Shown here in pieces: positions 20,799 through 30,067 of a stretch of 30,067 nt of DNA; position 1 is the first letter of the stretch, and each line of letters begins with the position of its first letter. The DNA is from Haplomitrium mnioides. Lineage: Eukaryota; Marchantiophyta; Haplomitriopsida; Calobryales. The position numbers were made by a program, and so were the translations under genes. The stretch lies in NCBI GenBank assembly GCA_049999725.1, contig JBNGIS010033795.1:27398-57464 (forward strand), given 5' to 3'. The notes beneath the pieces were generated by a model that saw only the letters and a program-made list of their open reading frames with translations, had not been told where the DNA came from and ran no database searches.

Positions 20799-21830
20799 CC
20801 TTTAGACTATAGGTCTGTACTGAAATGAAGAAATTGAAAACTTAAAAGATTATGTATTCTCAAGAACTAATAGAGCTCTAATCTATAATAGCAGAATACT
20901 TTTAGTTTTTCCTATTATTTGAATTAATAGTTCTATAACTGAAAGTTATAACATAGTTATTATAAAATGGCTTCCCTCCTCTTCTTGTAGTAGGCAAGGG
21001 GTTGACTTTGTATATATCAAACTGAATGTTGGTGCAGGTTCTTGTAGCAGTCCAGATGTTATCAACCAAGTCTGATGTAAAGAATTGTCTTCTCCAAGCA
21101 ACAACAAGTTGTTGAACTTTGATAGAATTTCCAAAATATGTAACCAGGTGCTGAAAAGCTAAAACATCAATCTTGAAGTTGTATCTCTAATCAAATATTG
21201 AGATTGATAGCTGATGTGGTCAAATAGATAGTTCCAAACCCTATGGATTAGTTGTGGCTTCTAGCTTGCTCAATCTCGATCAAAATTGTGAGCCAACTAA
21301 TCAATTTGAACTGTTGTGCCACTTACAAAATCAGTATGATAGATGCTAGATTGTGTACATTAGAATAACCTATTCTCAGTTTGTTTGATTAAAAGTAGAG
21401 TATAGGTAATATCAGGTATCAGGCTATCAAGTTTGTCTCAAAAAATTGTATGTTGTTTACTTTTTTGGTCTCAGTATTAGACTTTCAATTTATGTAAAAA
21501 CAGAGTATTAGAGTACATGAATTGATAATACAAGTATATAGACCTGTGTTGAATAGTTAAATGGTGTAATATGACTCCAATCAGATAGGTAGGTAATGTC
21601 AATGATCCACAAATGGTCAATGGAATGAAATAGAGTGAATGGATGTGTCAATTAGGAGTTGAGCAGATTTGTATGTCAAATTAATAGGTCAGATGCTTCA
21701 ATCTATATTCTAGAATAGAGTTCTGGTTGTATCTAACTCCAAATATCCTTTATATGTCAAATTCCATGCACTTGAATAATTAATCTCATAGCACAAGTGT
21801 TATGGTGTTCTATTTCACACGTGCAGAAAT

Positions 21831-22193
21831 TCAATAGCTCAGTGTGTATCCATTTCTGAACCAAAATGCATAAATGAAAGCTTGAAATGTTTGCTTGGAG
21901 CAAGCAATCATTTTTGTATGCTCAAATCCAAAAAATAGATTGATTTGGATGCACAAAGATCGATTTGTTGAAGCAGAACTCTCCCCCTCTTCGAGCTGAT
22001 AAGTTCGAGAGAAATTTAGGTTCGAGGAGTTTGTGGTGCTTCGGAAGAAACTTAGCGCTGCTTTGGCAAACTTAGTAGGCTCGATAATGCATCTGGTTGC
22101 TTTGGCAAACTTAAACAAGCTCAGTATTAAATCTCTAGCTTCGGTTGCTCGCTTAGCTACTGGACCAAAGGTCGCTTCACGAGCAACGCCCAA
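21831..22193 (-). CDS. Possible leader ORF in the copia element, 120 codons, unknown
   Basis: Open in the same direction as gag-pol, from MGVAREATFGPVAKRA to a stop at 21831. The sequence holds two FAKA-containing segments (LFKFAKATRC and TKFAKAALSFF), which suggests a short internal duplication at DNA level. No domain or membrane signal is clear. It is the longest open frame in the leader, but chance is a real possibility, and all other frames of this element are broken. Confidence 0.2.
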   Translation of the reverse strand: MGVAREATFGPVAKRATEARDLILSLFKFAKATRCIIEPTKFAKAALSFFRSTTNSSNLNFSRTYQLEEGESSASTNRSLCIQINLFFGFEHTKMIACSKQTFQAFIYAFWFRNGYTLSY

Positions 22194-22489
22194 ATAATCT
22201 CATAAGAGGAACGCCAAAGTTCAATTGATGTATATATTGAATCGATGATATGTTCCTTTCGACATAGTACCTCACCCTAGCGACTGGGTGGGGTAAGCTA
22301 GTCCCTTCGGCATATGCCAGTGACACATAGCAGATTTAGATAGGTTAGAAAAATAGAAGTGGTGGCTTCTCCTCAAGAGCTCGAAATGTTTTATATATTT
22401 TTTTATTTCCTCAAAATGCCAAAATAGCAATATAGCGTTGTTTCGGTATCCTTTTGAGCTCTTTTGAACTTTCCGATTTCACCAAAAAC

Positions 22490-22680
22490 GGGGAAGCGCT
22501 ATTCTGCCCCCACTTTTCACTATTCTACCCCCATCTTGCATCTGATTGGTTGTACTAGACTTTCACCGCGGCAGAATAGCGCTTCCCAACATTTGAGGTG
22601 GCGTTCAATCAAAAACAAGGCTAATCAGGTGTAAGGTGGGGGCAGAATAGCGAAAAGTGGGGGCAGAACAGCGCTCCACC
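22490..22680. repeat. GC-rich inverted repeat, MITE-like, in the copia leader
   Basis: The left arm 22490-22549 (GGGGAAGCGCTATTCTGCCC...) pairs with the right arm 22620-22680 over about 60 bases with few mismatches. Each arm holds two tandem ~22-bp units of the type CGCTATTCTGCCCCCACTTT. A further inverted match lies inside (22571-22587, GCAGAATAGCGCTTCCC, against 22491-22507). The composition stands out sharply from the surrounding AT-rich leader. No convincing target duplication was found. Confidence 0.75.
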
Positions 22681-23090
22681 GTCAAACTTTCAATAGTTTA
22701 ATATAAAATCTCCGAAATGAATATAAATCATTGTTGCACCGTACAAAAAGATTTTTGAGTTGTCAAACTTTCAAATCGTCAAAGTTGGTTCGAACTTTCA
22801 ATAAAATAATAAGAAATATGCTGAAATGGTGATAAAACACATATCCGATAATGAAAAAAATAGATTCTAACTTTCAACTTTTATTGAATAGCTCGTTTTG
22901 AACTTTCACCAAAAAGGTGATATATCATAGATTTGAGAAGCCTTCAAGAAACTTTCAAATTTTCCAATTTGCACAAACAGTGATTAGTCGTCATTTCACC
23001 ATTGAATAGCCTTCTTTCGTGTCGAACTTTCTGAAACGTCGAATTTTCAACTTTCAACTTTCAACTTTCAATGAATATGAAGCAATGATG
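22680..23090. repeat. AACTTTCAA-rich stretch
   Basis: The word AACTTTCAA or close variants occurs more than ten times, including four nearly continuous copies at about 23044-23072 (TTTTCAACTTTCAACTTTC). Variants with TCGAACTTTC and GTCAAACTTTC alternate. It looks like a diffuse simple repeat inside the leader. Confidence 0.6.
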
Positions 23091-23765
23091 TTTCACCGCT
23101 TCAATTCGCGTAAGACCCTTTGAAGGAAGATTGATCAACTTTGAAACTACGACATATCAATGTTTCGCCCTTCTTGCCATTCGCAAATGTAATCTTCTCA
23201 AGATTTCAGTCATTTGAAATATGAGATTTTCTCCCTCAATTCTTGATGAAATTGAATGATTCGAATTTCTCCGTGCTCAGAATTGAATTACGCATGCACT
23301 CCTATTCAATTCAATCAAAAATTTGCTAAAGATGGTGAAGAATCTTGAAAATTCTGAAAAATTCAATCTGCAATAGTTCTCCTTCGATTCCTGATCAAAC
23401 TTGTTGATTTCACTTGGTACAGAGTCGCATTTGTTGGGCAACCTCCATTCCTGCCCTGGGCGACTCCAATTGTGCCTCAAATCTTCAAAAATTTCAACTT
23501 CTGATCTGCTCTTCATAGATTACTCTTTCTTCAATATAATATAATATTATATTATAAAATATTGAATTTATGAAATTAATAGATCTGAGCAGTGGAAAAG
23601 GGAAAATAAAAAGAAATAATATATATGGTATATCAGATATAGGATATGAAGAATCAAATTATCAAATCTGAAAATTTTTTATTTATAGAAAATTTTATAA
23701 ATTATAGAAATTTTTTTAAAATTATAAAAAATTATATAGATCAGCAAGAGCAAGTGTTTATATTG

Positions 23766-24029
23766 TGTTGTGATATGTTATACAATAGGTACACAACATA
23801 TGCCCATTAGCTCATGCAAGAGTGTGTGAAGAATCTTCCTCTCTTTCTTCTCCTCTCAATCTCATATCATCAATCAACTTATTCTCAGTAATACAATCAA
23901 GTATATTGTTATCTTAATCCTAGGTTAGGCTTAACCTAATATAGTTACTAATCATAGATTAGCAACCTAATCCTAGATTAGGAAACATCCTCTAATCTTA
24001 CTTATTATGTTACTAAATATATACTAACA
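23766..24029 (-). repeat. 5' LTR of the copia element
   Basis: 264 bp, about 94 percent identical by eye to 15802-16067. On the element strand it begins TGTTAGTATATATTTAG. Two palindromes (CTAATCATAGATTAG and CTAATCCTAGATTAG) lie about 20 bp apart and would sit in the promoter part. Confidence 0.93.
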
Positions 24030-24034
24030 GAAAA
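24030..24034. repeat. Target site duplication, right (GAAAA)
   Basis: Exact match to 15797-15801 across the copia element. Confidence 0.85.
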
Positions 24035-24339
24035 GCATAAAAATTGTGGCTTGTTTTCACAAAAACTTGCATTTGGAATAAAATACATTTCAAAGCTAAA
24101 AATTTGAAATAAATGTCAAAATAACATCATTTTGAAATAAATTTGGGTGCCCAAACTTCATGCGCACATAGACATGATGCCACTAACAACTTTTTTTTTT
24201 TGGAAAATAAATAGATTACTTGAAAAAAAAGCCCAAGCAGACCAGAAGTCAAGGGAATTAGTTTGGATTTCCAAGGGACAAAAGCTACAAAACCTATTCT
24301 TGTATGGAGTTTAGAGCTCTATTTGAATTACAAGCAAGA

Positions 24340-25020
24340 AAGAGGCTTTTCATTCTACTTCAAAATCCATGCACGCGAAGGGTTAAGTAGTAATGTTCTT
24401 ACAAGAGCTTAGTAACTCAAAATATTCTAAAACTCAAAGATTCATATGCACAAAGAAGTCATAGCTCAAAATCAAAAAGGCTAGAGCAACCAAACAAGCA
24501 GTGGGTTTAGAAATGTGCTTCAAAGTCTAAACACGTAAAGTGCTCCAAGTTTTTGACTAGAGTCCTTACAAAAAAAGGGTTCTGAGCTCTACATTAGAGT
24601 TTTTGAGCGGTTTAGGCTCTAAGTTCTATACAATAGTCTTTGTATGTACAAGGTTCAAGATTCTGTATCAGAGTCTAAGTCTGCATGAGGCTCTGGCTTT
24701 CGCACCAAAGTCTATGCGCACATAAGAATCCGAGTTCTACATCTGAGTACTCGCCAACAAAAACTATGCTCAGAAAGGATTTTGAACTCCATAATAGAGT
24801 CTATGTGCGCAAAATGTTTTGACTTGTGCATCAAAGTCTATACTCGCATAGGGTTCCAATTTCTAAATCATAATCTAGGTTTCAACTTGTGCATCAAAAT
24901 CTTTGCGTGCATAGGGTTTTGAGTTCTAGACCAAAGGCTAGGTTTCTACTTGTGCATCAAAGTCTATGCACGTATAGGGTTCCGAGTTCTTGATTAGAGT
25001 CTAGATGCGCTAAAGATTCT
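24340..25020. repeat. Degenerate palindromic minisatellite, longer period
   Basis: Units such as CAAAGTCTATGCACGTATAGG followed by GTTCCGAGTTCT recur at uneven spacing of roughly 35-60 bp. The core TCTATGCGCGCATAGG is the same palindrome as in the ParB-like gene introns with a changed outer base pair. It lies upstream of copy 3 on that gene's strand, displaced by the copia insertion. No coding is seen. Confidence 0.6.
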
Positions 25021-25063
25021 AAGTTCCGATTTCTAGATCGTTGAAGTTGTTAAAATGATGTAA

Positions 25064-25530
25064 GAATATGTCAAATGGAAGATAGTTGTAGAGGCGAGAT
25101 TTTTGCCAAGAGAATATGACTTTGGCAAGCTGAGTTATGATGAAAGAATGATTGGGGAGGAAATGGAAAGGCAAAGAGTAGGCTCTAAACTACTACATTG
25201 GAGGGAGTCTCCATGGAGATCCAAGAGAAAATCTTTTGGGATTCATTGAGATGACTTTCCCAAGAGACTTGACCAAAGAGATCTAGAGAAGCAATATCTT
25301 CTAATAGATTGGTTGCAAATGTCCCACTACAAAGAGGGATTTCATTGAGAGCACAATTTACAAAGGAGACATTGTAGCTAGGTCAACTAAGCATGCTAGA
25401 TTTTGCAAATCAAATTTTTGAAGTTTTGGGAAGGTTTGAAATGATGACATTAAATGTTGATGCAGTTCATTATATCTTGAATTCAAGACGGATCAAAACC
25501 AAAATAAAAAGGACCATCCCTTGTAGCTGA
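25064..25530 (+). pseudogene. Decayed coding stretch, unknown family
   Basis: A frame from 25064 reads EYVKWKIVVEARFLPREYD, then MIGEEMERQRVGSKLLHW and RESPWRSKRKSFGIH to a TGA at 25247. It goes on with DDFPKRLDQRDLEKQYLLID and, after a frame change near 25350, with LSMLDFANQIFEVLGRFEMM and VHYILNSRRIKTKIKRTI to a TGA at 25528. The residue mix (Trp, Arg, Glu, alternating hydrophobics) and long stop-poor runs look like former protein and unlike the AT-rich surroundings. I do not recognise the family. It begins directly after the minisatellite, as the family exons at 909 and 11499 do after theirs, so an unseen exon of the same or a neighbouring gene is possible. Confidence 0.35.
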
Positions 25531-26140
25531 TCAAAAGCAACGTCAAAGTCATGCTGCAACCATTTTTTATTTCTAAACAAATTTTTTCAAGCTTCGTGTT
25601 GTTAGAAAATGCCCAAAGGTAGCATTGATATCTTTTGCAACTATGCTTGCATTTAGAGGCTTGTAAGGCTGCATCAAAGAACCAAAAGACCTACCCTTGA
25701 ATACTCCTTAGTCATTTACATACTTTACTAAACAACTTGCTACAAGAGAAAAGCCAAACAACTCAAGGTTTAAATGATCCAACACGAGAGTATGGTCGCG
25801 TGGGCAGAGCTATTGTTTATTTTCTTGGTCTACCCACTCAAGTGAATGGTGAAAATCTGATACCAAAAGTCCAGCAAGTTTGTCAAGACACTCTCCATTA
25901 AACTCTTGAGTTAAATTATTGATTGGAAGTCTTTTTGGGAAATACTCTTTCTTAGATTTTCATAAAAAATTCATAGAAGAAACCAAAAGAATTTGAACTC
26001 ATATCTTGAACAAATGCAACAAAACAACCAATAGAAATCTAAGTAGTAGTGTAAATTTCTTGAAGAATTTTTGCACTCACGACAAGCATTGGGCTCTTGA
26101 AGACTAACTCCAAATCCCAAGCAAGATGTCGTCTGTTGAA
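25531..26140. other. Spacer without a recognised gene
   Basis: AT-rich and without a long frame or family motif. I see nothing beyond short scattered open frames. Confidence 0.4.
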
Positions 26141-26338
26141 ACACTCTCTTTGATATTTTCTCATCAAAAAACCTAAAAAGAAGTCTAAGGAATCGTTGCT
26201 CACATCGTGATCGAATGTCAAATCTATCTGCTCATATGCAGAGAACACTTCACAAGGGAAACGCTCTCTTTGATGTTTTCTCATGAAAAACTCTTAAAAA
26301 AAGCCTAAAGAATCGCTTACTCACATCGCAATCGAATG
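26141..26338. repeat. Direct duplication of ~77 bp, 120-bp period
   Basis: 26141-26217 and 26261-26338 share ACRCTCTCTTTGATRTTTTC, then TCATSAAAAA and a common end CACATCGYRATCGAATG. The two copies differ by scattered substitutions and one or two indels. Confidence 0.75.
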
Positions 26339-27485
26339 CAGCACAACAACAAATAGAAATAAATACATCTACATAGATTTCTTGCCAAATTCATGTGCTG
26401 ATGTGCAGAGGACTTTGCGAAGGTCTTCAAAGAGCCCATGCGTGTATAGGCTCTTAAAAACCTAACTCAGACCCCATGTGGGCATAGTTGGGCGGAAAAA
26501 CTGTGCGCATTGGGTTTTGAAACCTAGTGCTTTGTGAAGGGGAGGGGGGCAAACGATTGTGAGGCCAATCATTAGATTTGGTAGTAGCAAGGAAGCTTGC
26601 AGTTGAAAAAAAATTGCGCAGAGATTCCCATTTTACTAAGAAAAATTTCAATTGGTACAAAGCCTTCAGAATAACACCTTCTACTCGAGTTCTCATGCTC
26701 TTCATTGCCACTTGTTTTGTTCTCTCTTCCTTTGCATTGCTTATTATTGATGATTTCTTCTTGTATTACTTGCTATTTGTTGCTTTGATCATTACTTACC
26801 AGGATTCGCTTTCTGCTTCAGCATTTGAGCATTGCTTGAGCATTCTTTGACTTCATCATGGACCTTTTGGCTTTTGTTTTGCAAAGTACAAGTTTTTTTT
26901 GTCTTTATATAGCTTTTTCTTTCAAGCAGCACATCATTTCAAATCATGTGTGAGATTCTTCCTCATTTTGTGCTTGCCTTCTTCTCCTGCAAGTTTTTCA
27001 AGCCTATTTGAGTCACCTTTGTGTGAGCATTGATAAAGCTTCCGTTTTCTACAACTTTCTCCCCTATTCCATTCTTTTTCAACTCGCTAACCGTCATCAA
27101 CTTCTTCCTTTCATTTTCGCAAAACGCAAACATGATTCGGGAGCAGCTTTCTAGATGCAATCCTCATCTCTAGATTTTCTATTGAGCAGATTTTGGCATC
27201 TTTGAACCAACCTCATGTGAGCATTCTTGGAGTTGACGAAGCTGGAGAAGCTTCATTCAGATTCTATTGTTTTCGCTTTGAGCTACTTTAGCGTTTTCTT
27301 CTATGTTGAGTAGCAAGCATCTATCGACTTCATTCAGCTTTGAGCATATCAATGGGGTTTCTTTTTTGCAGAGTGCAAGTAACTTTTGTCTTTATTCAGC
27401 TGTTTTCTTCAAGCAACATAGCATTTCAATTCCTCAGTGAGCTTTTTCCTCACTTTGTATGAGCATTCTTTGAGTTGCAGAGCTT
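26339..27485. other. Spacer with a diverged direct repeat
   Basis: No gene recognised. About 26880-26985 and 27360-27460 are diverged direct copies: GCAAAGTACAAG/GCAGAGTGCAAG, TTTTGTCTTTAT, TTCAAGCARCA and CCTCATTTTG/CCTCACTTTG occur in the same order, about 480 bp apart. Confidence 0.5.
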
Positions 27486-27743
27486 GTGTGCAGTCCATGG
27501 AATGCACACAAACAACCCTCTCTGTTTACAACGAGCAGAGCAGAGGAGCATGAGACAATTATGCGAGTATTAGAGGCAATGACATTGATGAGGGAATGTG
27601 CGAGAACATGTGAAGCGAAGGACAGTGGAGAGTTTCAGAGAGCATTGACCCGTGTCCGATCATACGCTCTTGGCTTTGCTTTTGGAACACAGGAAGGCAC
27701 AATTGGAATTGGCGAAATGACAATTATTGATTTACTCTCTTGA
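27486..27743 (+). CDS. Possible short coding remnant, unknown
   Basis: 85 open codons with a protein-like middle part (RAEEHETIMRVLEAMTLM, then CARTCEAKDSGEFQRALT and YALGFAFGTQEGTIGIG). A helix-forming first half and a Gly-rich end are visible, with no motif I can name. No splice sites or neighbours support it, and it may be a chance frame or one exon of a decayed gene. Confidence 0.22.
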   Translation: MCSPWNAHKQPSLFTTSRAEEHETIMRVLEAMTLMRECARTCEAKDSGEFQRALTRVRSYALGFAFGTQEGTIGIGEMTIIDLLS

Positions 27744-28529
27744 GGCTCCCAAGATCAAGAGCGTGATGGACCTACAATGCTTCAAAACGTTTGTGAACCT
27801 TTGATTTCTCTATGACCTTGAATGTCTATGGTTTAGTGAAGTTGGATTGAGGATTCTAATTCTCAGTGAGCTCTAGCAGCAAGCTTCACAAACAATGTCA
27901 CTAGCAATTTTCTTGTTGCACTTCTTCTCAAAGATGGCAGTGCAGTGAACAGAAGAGCAGATGCAGCGATTGAGAAGCAGCCTAATTGCACGTCCTTCCT
28001 CAATCTTGCTCACGACAGCAAAGTGTAACAAAAAATATGGTGGTGTTGAAAGACCTGATCTTACAAGATTGGTATAGTTTACATGCACCAAAATATATCT
28101 CTCGAACAGTAGCACCCTCTTTTCAATGTGAAATACATTCACGACAACAAGCTTGAACACAATGGACTCGAGACTATCTTAGCAAGCTTAACTTCTTGAA
28201 AATGTTTTTCTCCACATAAGCCAGAAAGGCTAGTAAAACCTGAGTTATAAATTCTTGCAAAAATCTCATGTAAAGCCCAATAACATGGCAAACTGAATTC
28301 AAGGAACACAACTTTTCTTATAATGAGATTTCTTCCAAGATGAACCAAATGAACTCTATAATTTGACCTACAGTACTCAAAACCTGAGAGAGTAGAGTAT
28401 TAATTGTTGGGCTCATTGTTAGCCGGTGACATGAGGTGCCAACAAAGATTCCTATAAATCGGAAATAACATTGGAACATTTCTCCACTCTTATGTGTTAA
28501 GGTACTTCAGAAGCATCAGAATAACTAAT
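27744..28529. other. Spacer without a recognised gene
   Basis: Mixed composition, with short open frames on both strands that lack family motifs. Nothing further can be supported. Confidence 0.35.
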
Positions 28530-29000
28530 ATCAGCAAGTAAGAGAGGGTCGCCTAAAACTATCCGATTCAAAGAGCGGAATCAGGACCATGACAGGGAAG
28601 GAAGGGAGGCTCGCCAGAGGTACTGAGCAAGGAGATAGAAGAAAGAGCGACATCATAAGAGGAGGAACATATGGCTCCAGATGAAGAAGGTCAGGGGAGC
28701 GGGACATTAATCGAAGACTCAACACCAGAAGGGAGAGGCCGCAGGTAAGGCGAGGGGCTGCATCGAAACTTTCAGGACGATAGCCGAAGCAGTAGCAAGG
28801 GAGATGGAAGGCGCCCAACACGTCAGGTGCAACGATTGGAAGCAGAAGGGCGAAGGCAATGACCCTCATGAGGCAGCAACGACACTAGGGATCGGGGGAC
28901 ACTCTGTTTCCCTCAACGTTGATGGGCTTCACTAAGATCTGAATCCATTTCAGCCTTCTAAAAAACTGCTAGGTGGACGTTCTGAAGAAAGTATTGGAAG
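28530..29000. other. Purine-rich, GC-richer stretch of unknown nature
   Basis: From about 28545 the plus strand turns rich in G and A (for example GGGAAGGAAGGGAGGCTCGCC near 28595) and contains partial frames such as MAPDEEGQGSGTLIEDSTPE. This composition change leads into the tandem array at 29060. Former coding or a different repeat insertion are both possible. Confidence 0.3.
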
Positions 29001-29059
29001 AGGACGAGGTTGGAATCTCTTCCGAAGGAATGTGCGCACAGGATCCCTTCAAGTCAAGT

Positions 29060-29800
29060 CAACTTCAGAAACCCAGGTCAACGCAGCGGTCCAACTTCCA
29101 CTTGGAAAGCGGCGGCAGACGATGCCCTTTGGATCAGTTCTGTGGTCAACTTCGAATTCAGAGGTTTTGTGGTCAACTTCGGACTCAGCAGTCCGATGAT
29201 CAACTTCGGAACTCGGGGTCCAGTGACAGTCCAACTTCCACTTGGAAAGCGACGGCGGACGGCGCCCTTTGGAAATAGGTCAATTTCGGACTCAATGGTT
29301 CTGCAGTTATCTTCGGACTCCCAGTCCATGGAATACTTCGGACCCGTCCCGTGGTCAACTTTGGAACCAAGGTTCTTAGTGGTGGTCCAACTTCTTCTTT
29401 GAAGACGGCGGCGGACTGCGCCCTTTGGAGTGGTTCCGTGGTCAACTTCAGATTTAGAGGTTCCACGGTCAACTTTGGACTCAACAGTTAGTTGGTTAAC
29501 TTCGGAACCCAAGGTCCAGTGATGGTCCAACTTTGACTGGGAAAGCGGCAGCGGACGGCGCACTTCGGAGCCAGTCAACTTCAAAACCAGGTCAACTTTG
29601 GAACCAGGTCAACTTCAGAATCTAGGGTTCAGTGACGGTCCAACTTCTACTTGGAAAGCGGCGGCGGACAACACACTTTGGAGCTAGGTCAACTTTGGAA
29701 CTAGGTCAACTTCGGAACCCAAAGTTCAGTGATGATCTAACTTCCACTTGGAAAGCGGCGGTGCATGGCACCCTTTGGAAACGGGTCAACTACTAGTTTA
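29060..29800. repeat. Higher-order tandem repeat, GC-richer
   Basis: A unit with GGTCCAACTTCCACTTGG, AAAGCGGCGGCGGACGGCG and CCCTTTGGA occurs six times, starting near 29088, 29228, 29384, 29524, 29637 and 29734 (spacing 97 to 156 bp). Between them, the short motif GGTCAACTTCGGAAC recurs many times in variants, so small repeats are nested in large ones. Open frames on both strands (the longest 168 codons, minus) follow from this repetition and show no conserved domain. Confidence 0.85.
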
Positions 29801-29814
29801 GCGGTTTCGTGGTC

Positions 29815-29905
29815 ATCTTCGACCTCACCAGTCTGTGGAATACTTCGGACTCACTAGTCCACGGAATACTTCGGACTCACCAGTCTACGAGATACTTTGA
29901 ATCAA
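29815..29905. repeat. 26-bp tandem repeat
   Basis: Three units of the type AGTCTGTGGAATACTTCGGA plus CTCACT, following directly on the larger array; the unit also occurs singly near 29308-29335 (AGTCCATGGAATACTTCGGA). Confidence 0.8.
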
Positions 29906-30067
29906 GCATGGCGGAACTTTGGAACATACCATTAACTTCGAACCGTACTTCTTGGGACCAATCTTTAATCGTACAGATAGGTTTCACCACGCCTAGAGTC
30001 CGTACCCAACTGGAAAAGCCACCGAACATGGGGAAAACAATAACGCTTCAGGGGAACACGAATAAGG

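Larger units (their letters stand above)
20799..23765 (-). other. Unusually long leader of the copia element
   Basis: Nearly 3 kb between the 5' LTR and the gag start, while copia leaders are usually far shorter. It carries a GC-rich inverted repeat (22490-22680), an AACTTTCAA-rich stretch (22680-23090), an open frame of 120 codons (21831-22193) and very AT-rich DNA next to the LTR (23520-23765). It may include a nested insertion. Confidence 0.6.
15802..24029 (-). mobile_element. Full-length, inactive Ty1/copia LTR retrotransposon
   Basis: An 8.2-kb element in minus orientation with 5' LTR 23766-24029, leader 20799-23765, gag-pol 16165-20798, polypurine tract 16068-16078 and 3' LTR 15802-16067. 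Both LTRs start TGTT and end AACA, and a GAAAA duplication flanks the whole. The order gag, protease, integrase, reverse transcriptase, RNase H defines Ty1/copia. The LTRs differ at about 16 positions plus a small indel, most of them transitions, so the insertion is not recent. No standard initiator-Met primer-binding site (TGGTATCAGAGC) is seen next to the 5' LTR; CAATATAAACACTTGC stands there instead. The element landed about 250 bp upstream of copy 3 of the ParB-like family. Confidence 0.93.

Noticed and set aside
23740-23765. Primer-binding site for initiator Met tRNA beside the 5' LTR
   Set aside because: The expected TGGTATCAGAGC is not present on the element strand next to the LTR. ATCAGCAAGAGCAAG on the plus strand looks vaguely similar but has the wrong orientation.
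29078-29584. 168-codon minus-strand frame
   Set aside because: It spans the tandem array, other frames there are also open, and the translation only repeats SEVDH-like words without a domain.

Overview
The window looks like nuclear DNA of a plant. It has GT-AG introns, Ty1/copia and Ty3/gypsy retrotransposon remains, AT-rich spacers, degenerate minisatellites and two 100-N scaffold gaps. I cannot name the species. A land plant with a large, repeat-rich genome is the best guess, and nothing visible separates fern, lycophyte, bryophyte or gymnosperm. I see no clearly intact protein-coding gene. Almost everything recognisable is a decayed gene or mobile element.

The most interesting content is a gene family present as three decayed copies: copy 1 at 1-2375 (+), copy 2 at 10860-12618 (+) and copy 3 at 13540-15549 (-). 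Placed side by side, the copies outline one ancestral gene. It had a short first exon of unknown fold, an intron filled with a 24-bp palindromic minisatellite, and a Lys/Pro/Ser-rich linker. A ParB/Srx-like domain followed (GGNHS box), then a helical region. Copy 3 alone keeps the C-terminal part, which reads as a beta-class amino-methyltransferase (N4-cytosine or N6-adenine type). It shows a DPPY-like motif (DIPY) first and an AdoMet-binding motif (DLCSGCGTG) after it. ParB-like plus beta-class methylase is a combination typical of phages and bacterial mobile DNA, so finding it in a multicopy, intron-bearing plant family is the main discovery candidate. Many stops in the copies match C-to-T or G-to-A change against an intact codon in a sister copy.

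Layout. 1-3.67 kb: copy 1 with its 3' flank; the methylase part is missing. 3.73-6.03 kb (-): Ty3/gypsy gag-protease remnant without pol. 6.03-9.57 kb: no gene recognised; contains a gap. 9.58-10.65 kb (-): decayed reading frame of unknown function with 10-residue repeats. 10.86-12.62 kb: copy 2, lying tail-to-tail with copy 3 and its 3' flank (12.68-15.55 kb). 15.80-24.03 kb: one complete but dead Ty1/copia element on the minus strand, with two LTRs, a 5-bp target duplication (GAAAA), a polypurine tract, broken gag-pol and a leader of nearly 3 kb that carries a GC-rich inverted repeat. 24.3-25.0 kb: degenerate minisatellite. 25.06-25.53 kb: decayed unknown coding stretch. 25.5-28.9 kb: spacer with local duplications. 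29.06-29.9 kb: GC-richer higher-order tandem repeat.

The parts do not form a working pathway today. They record the amplification, truncation and mutational decay of a methyltransferase-like family, together with the minisatellite that lives in its introns and flanks.
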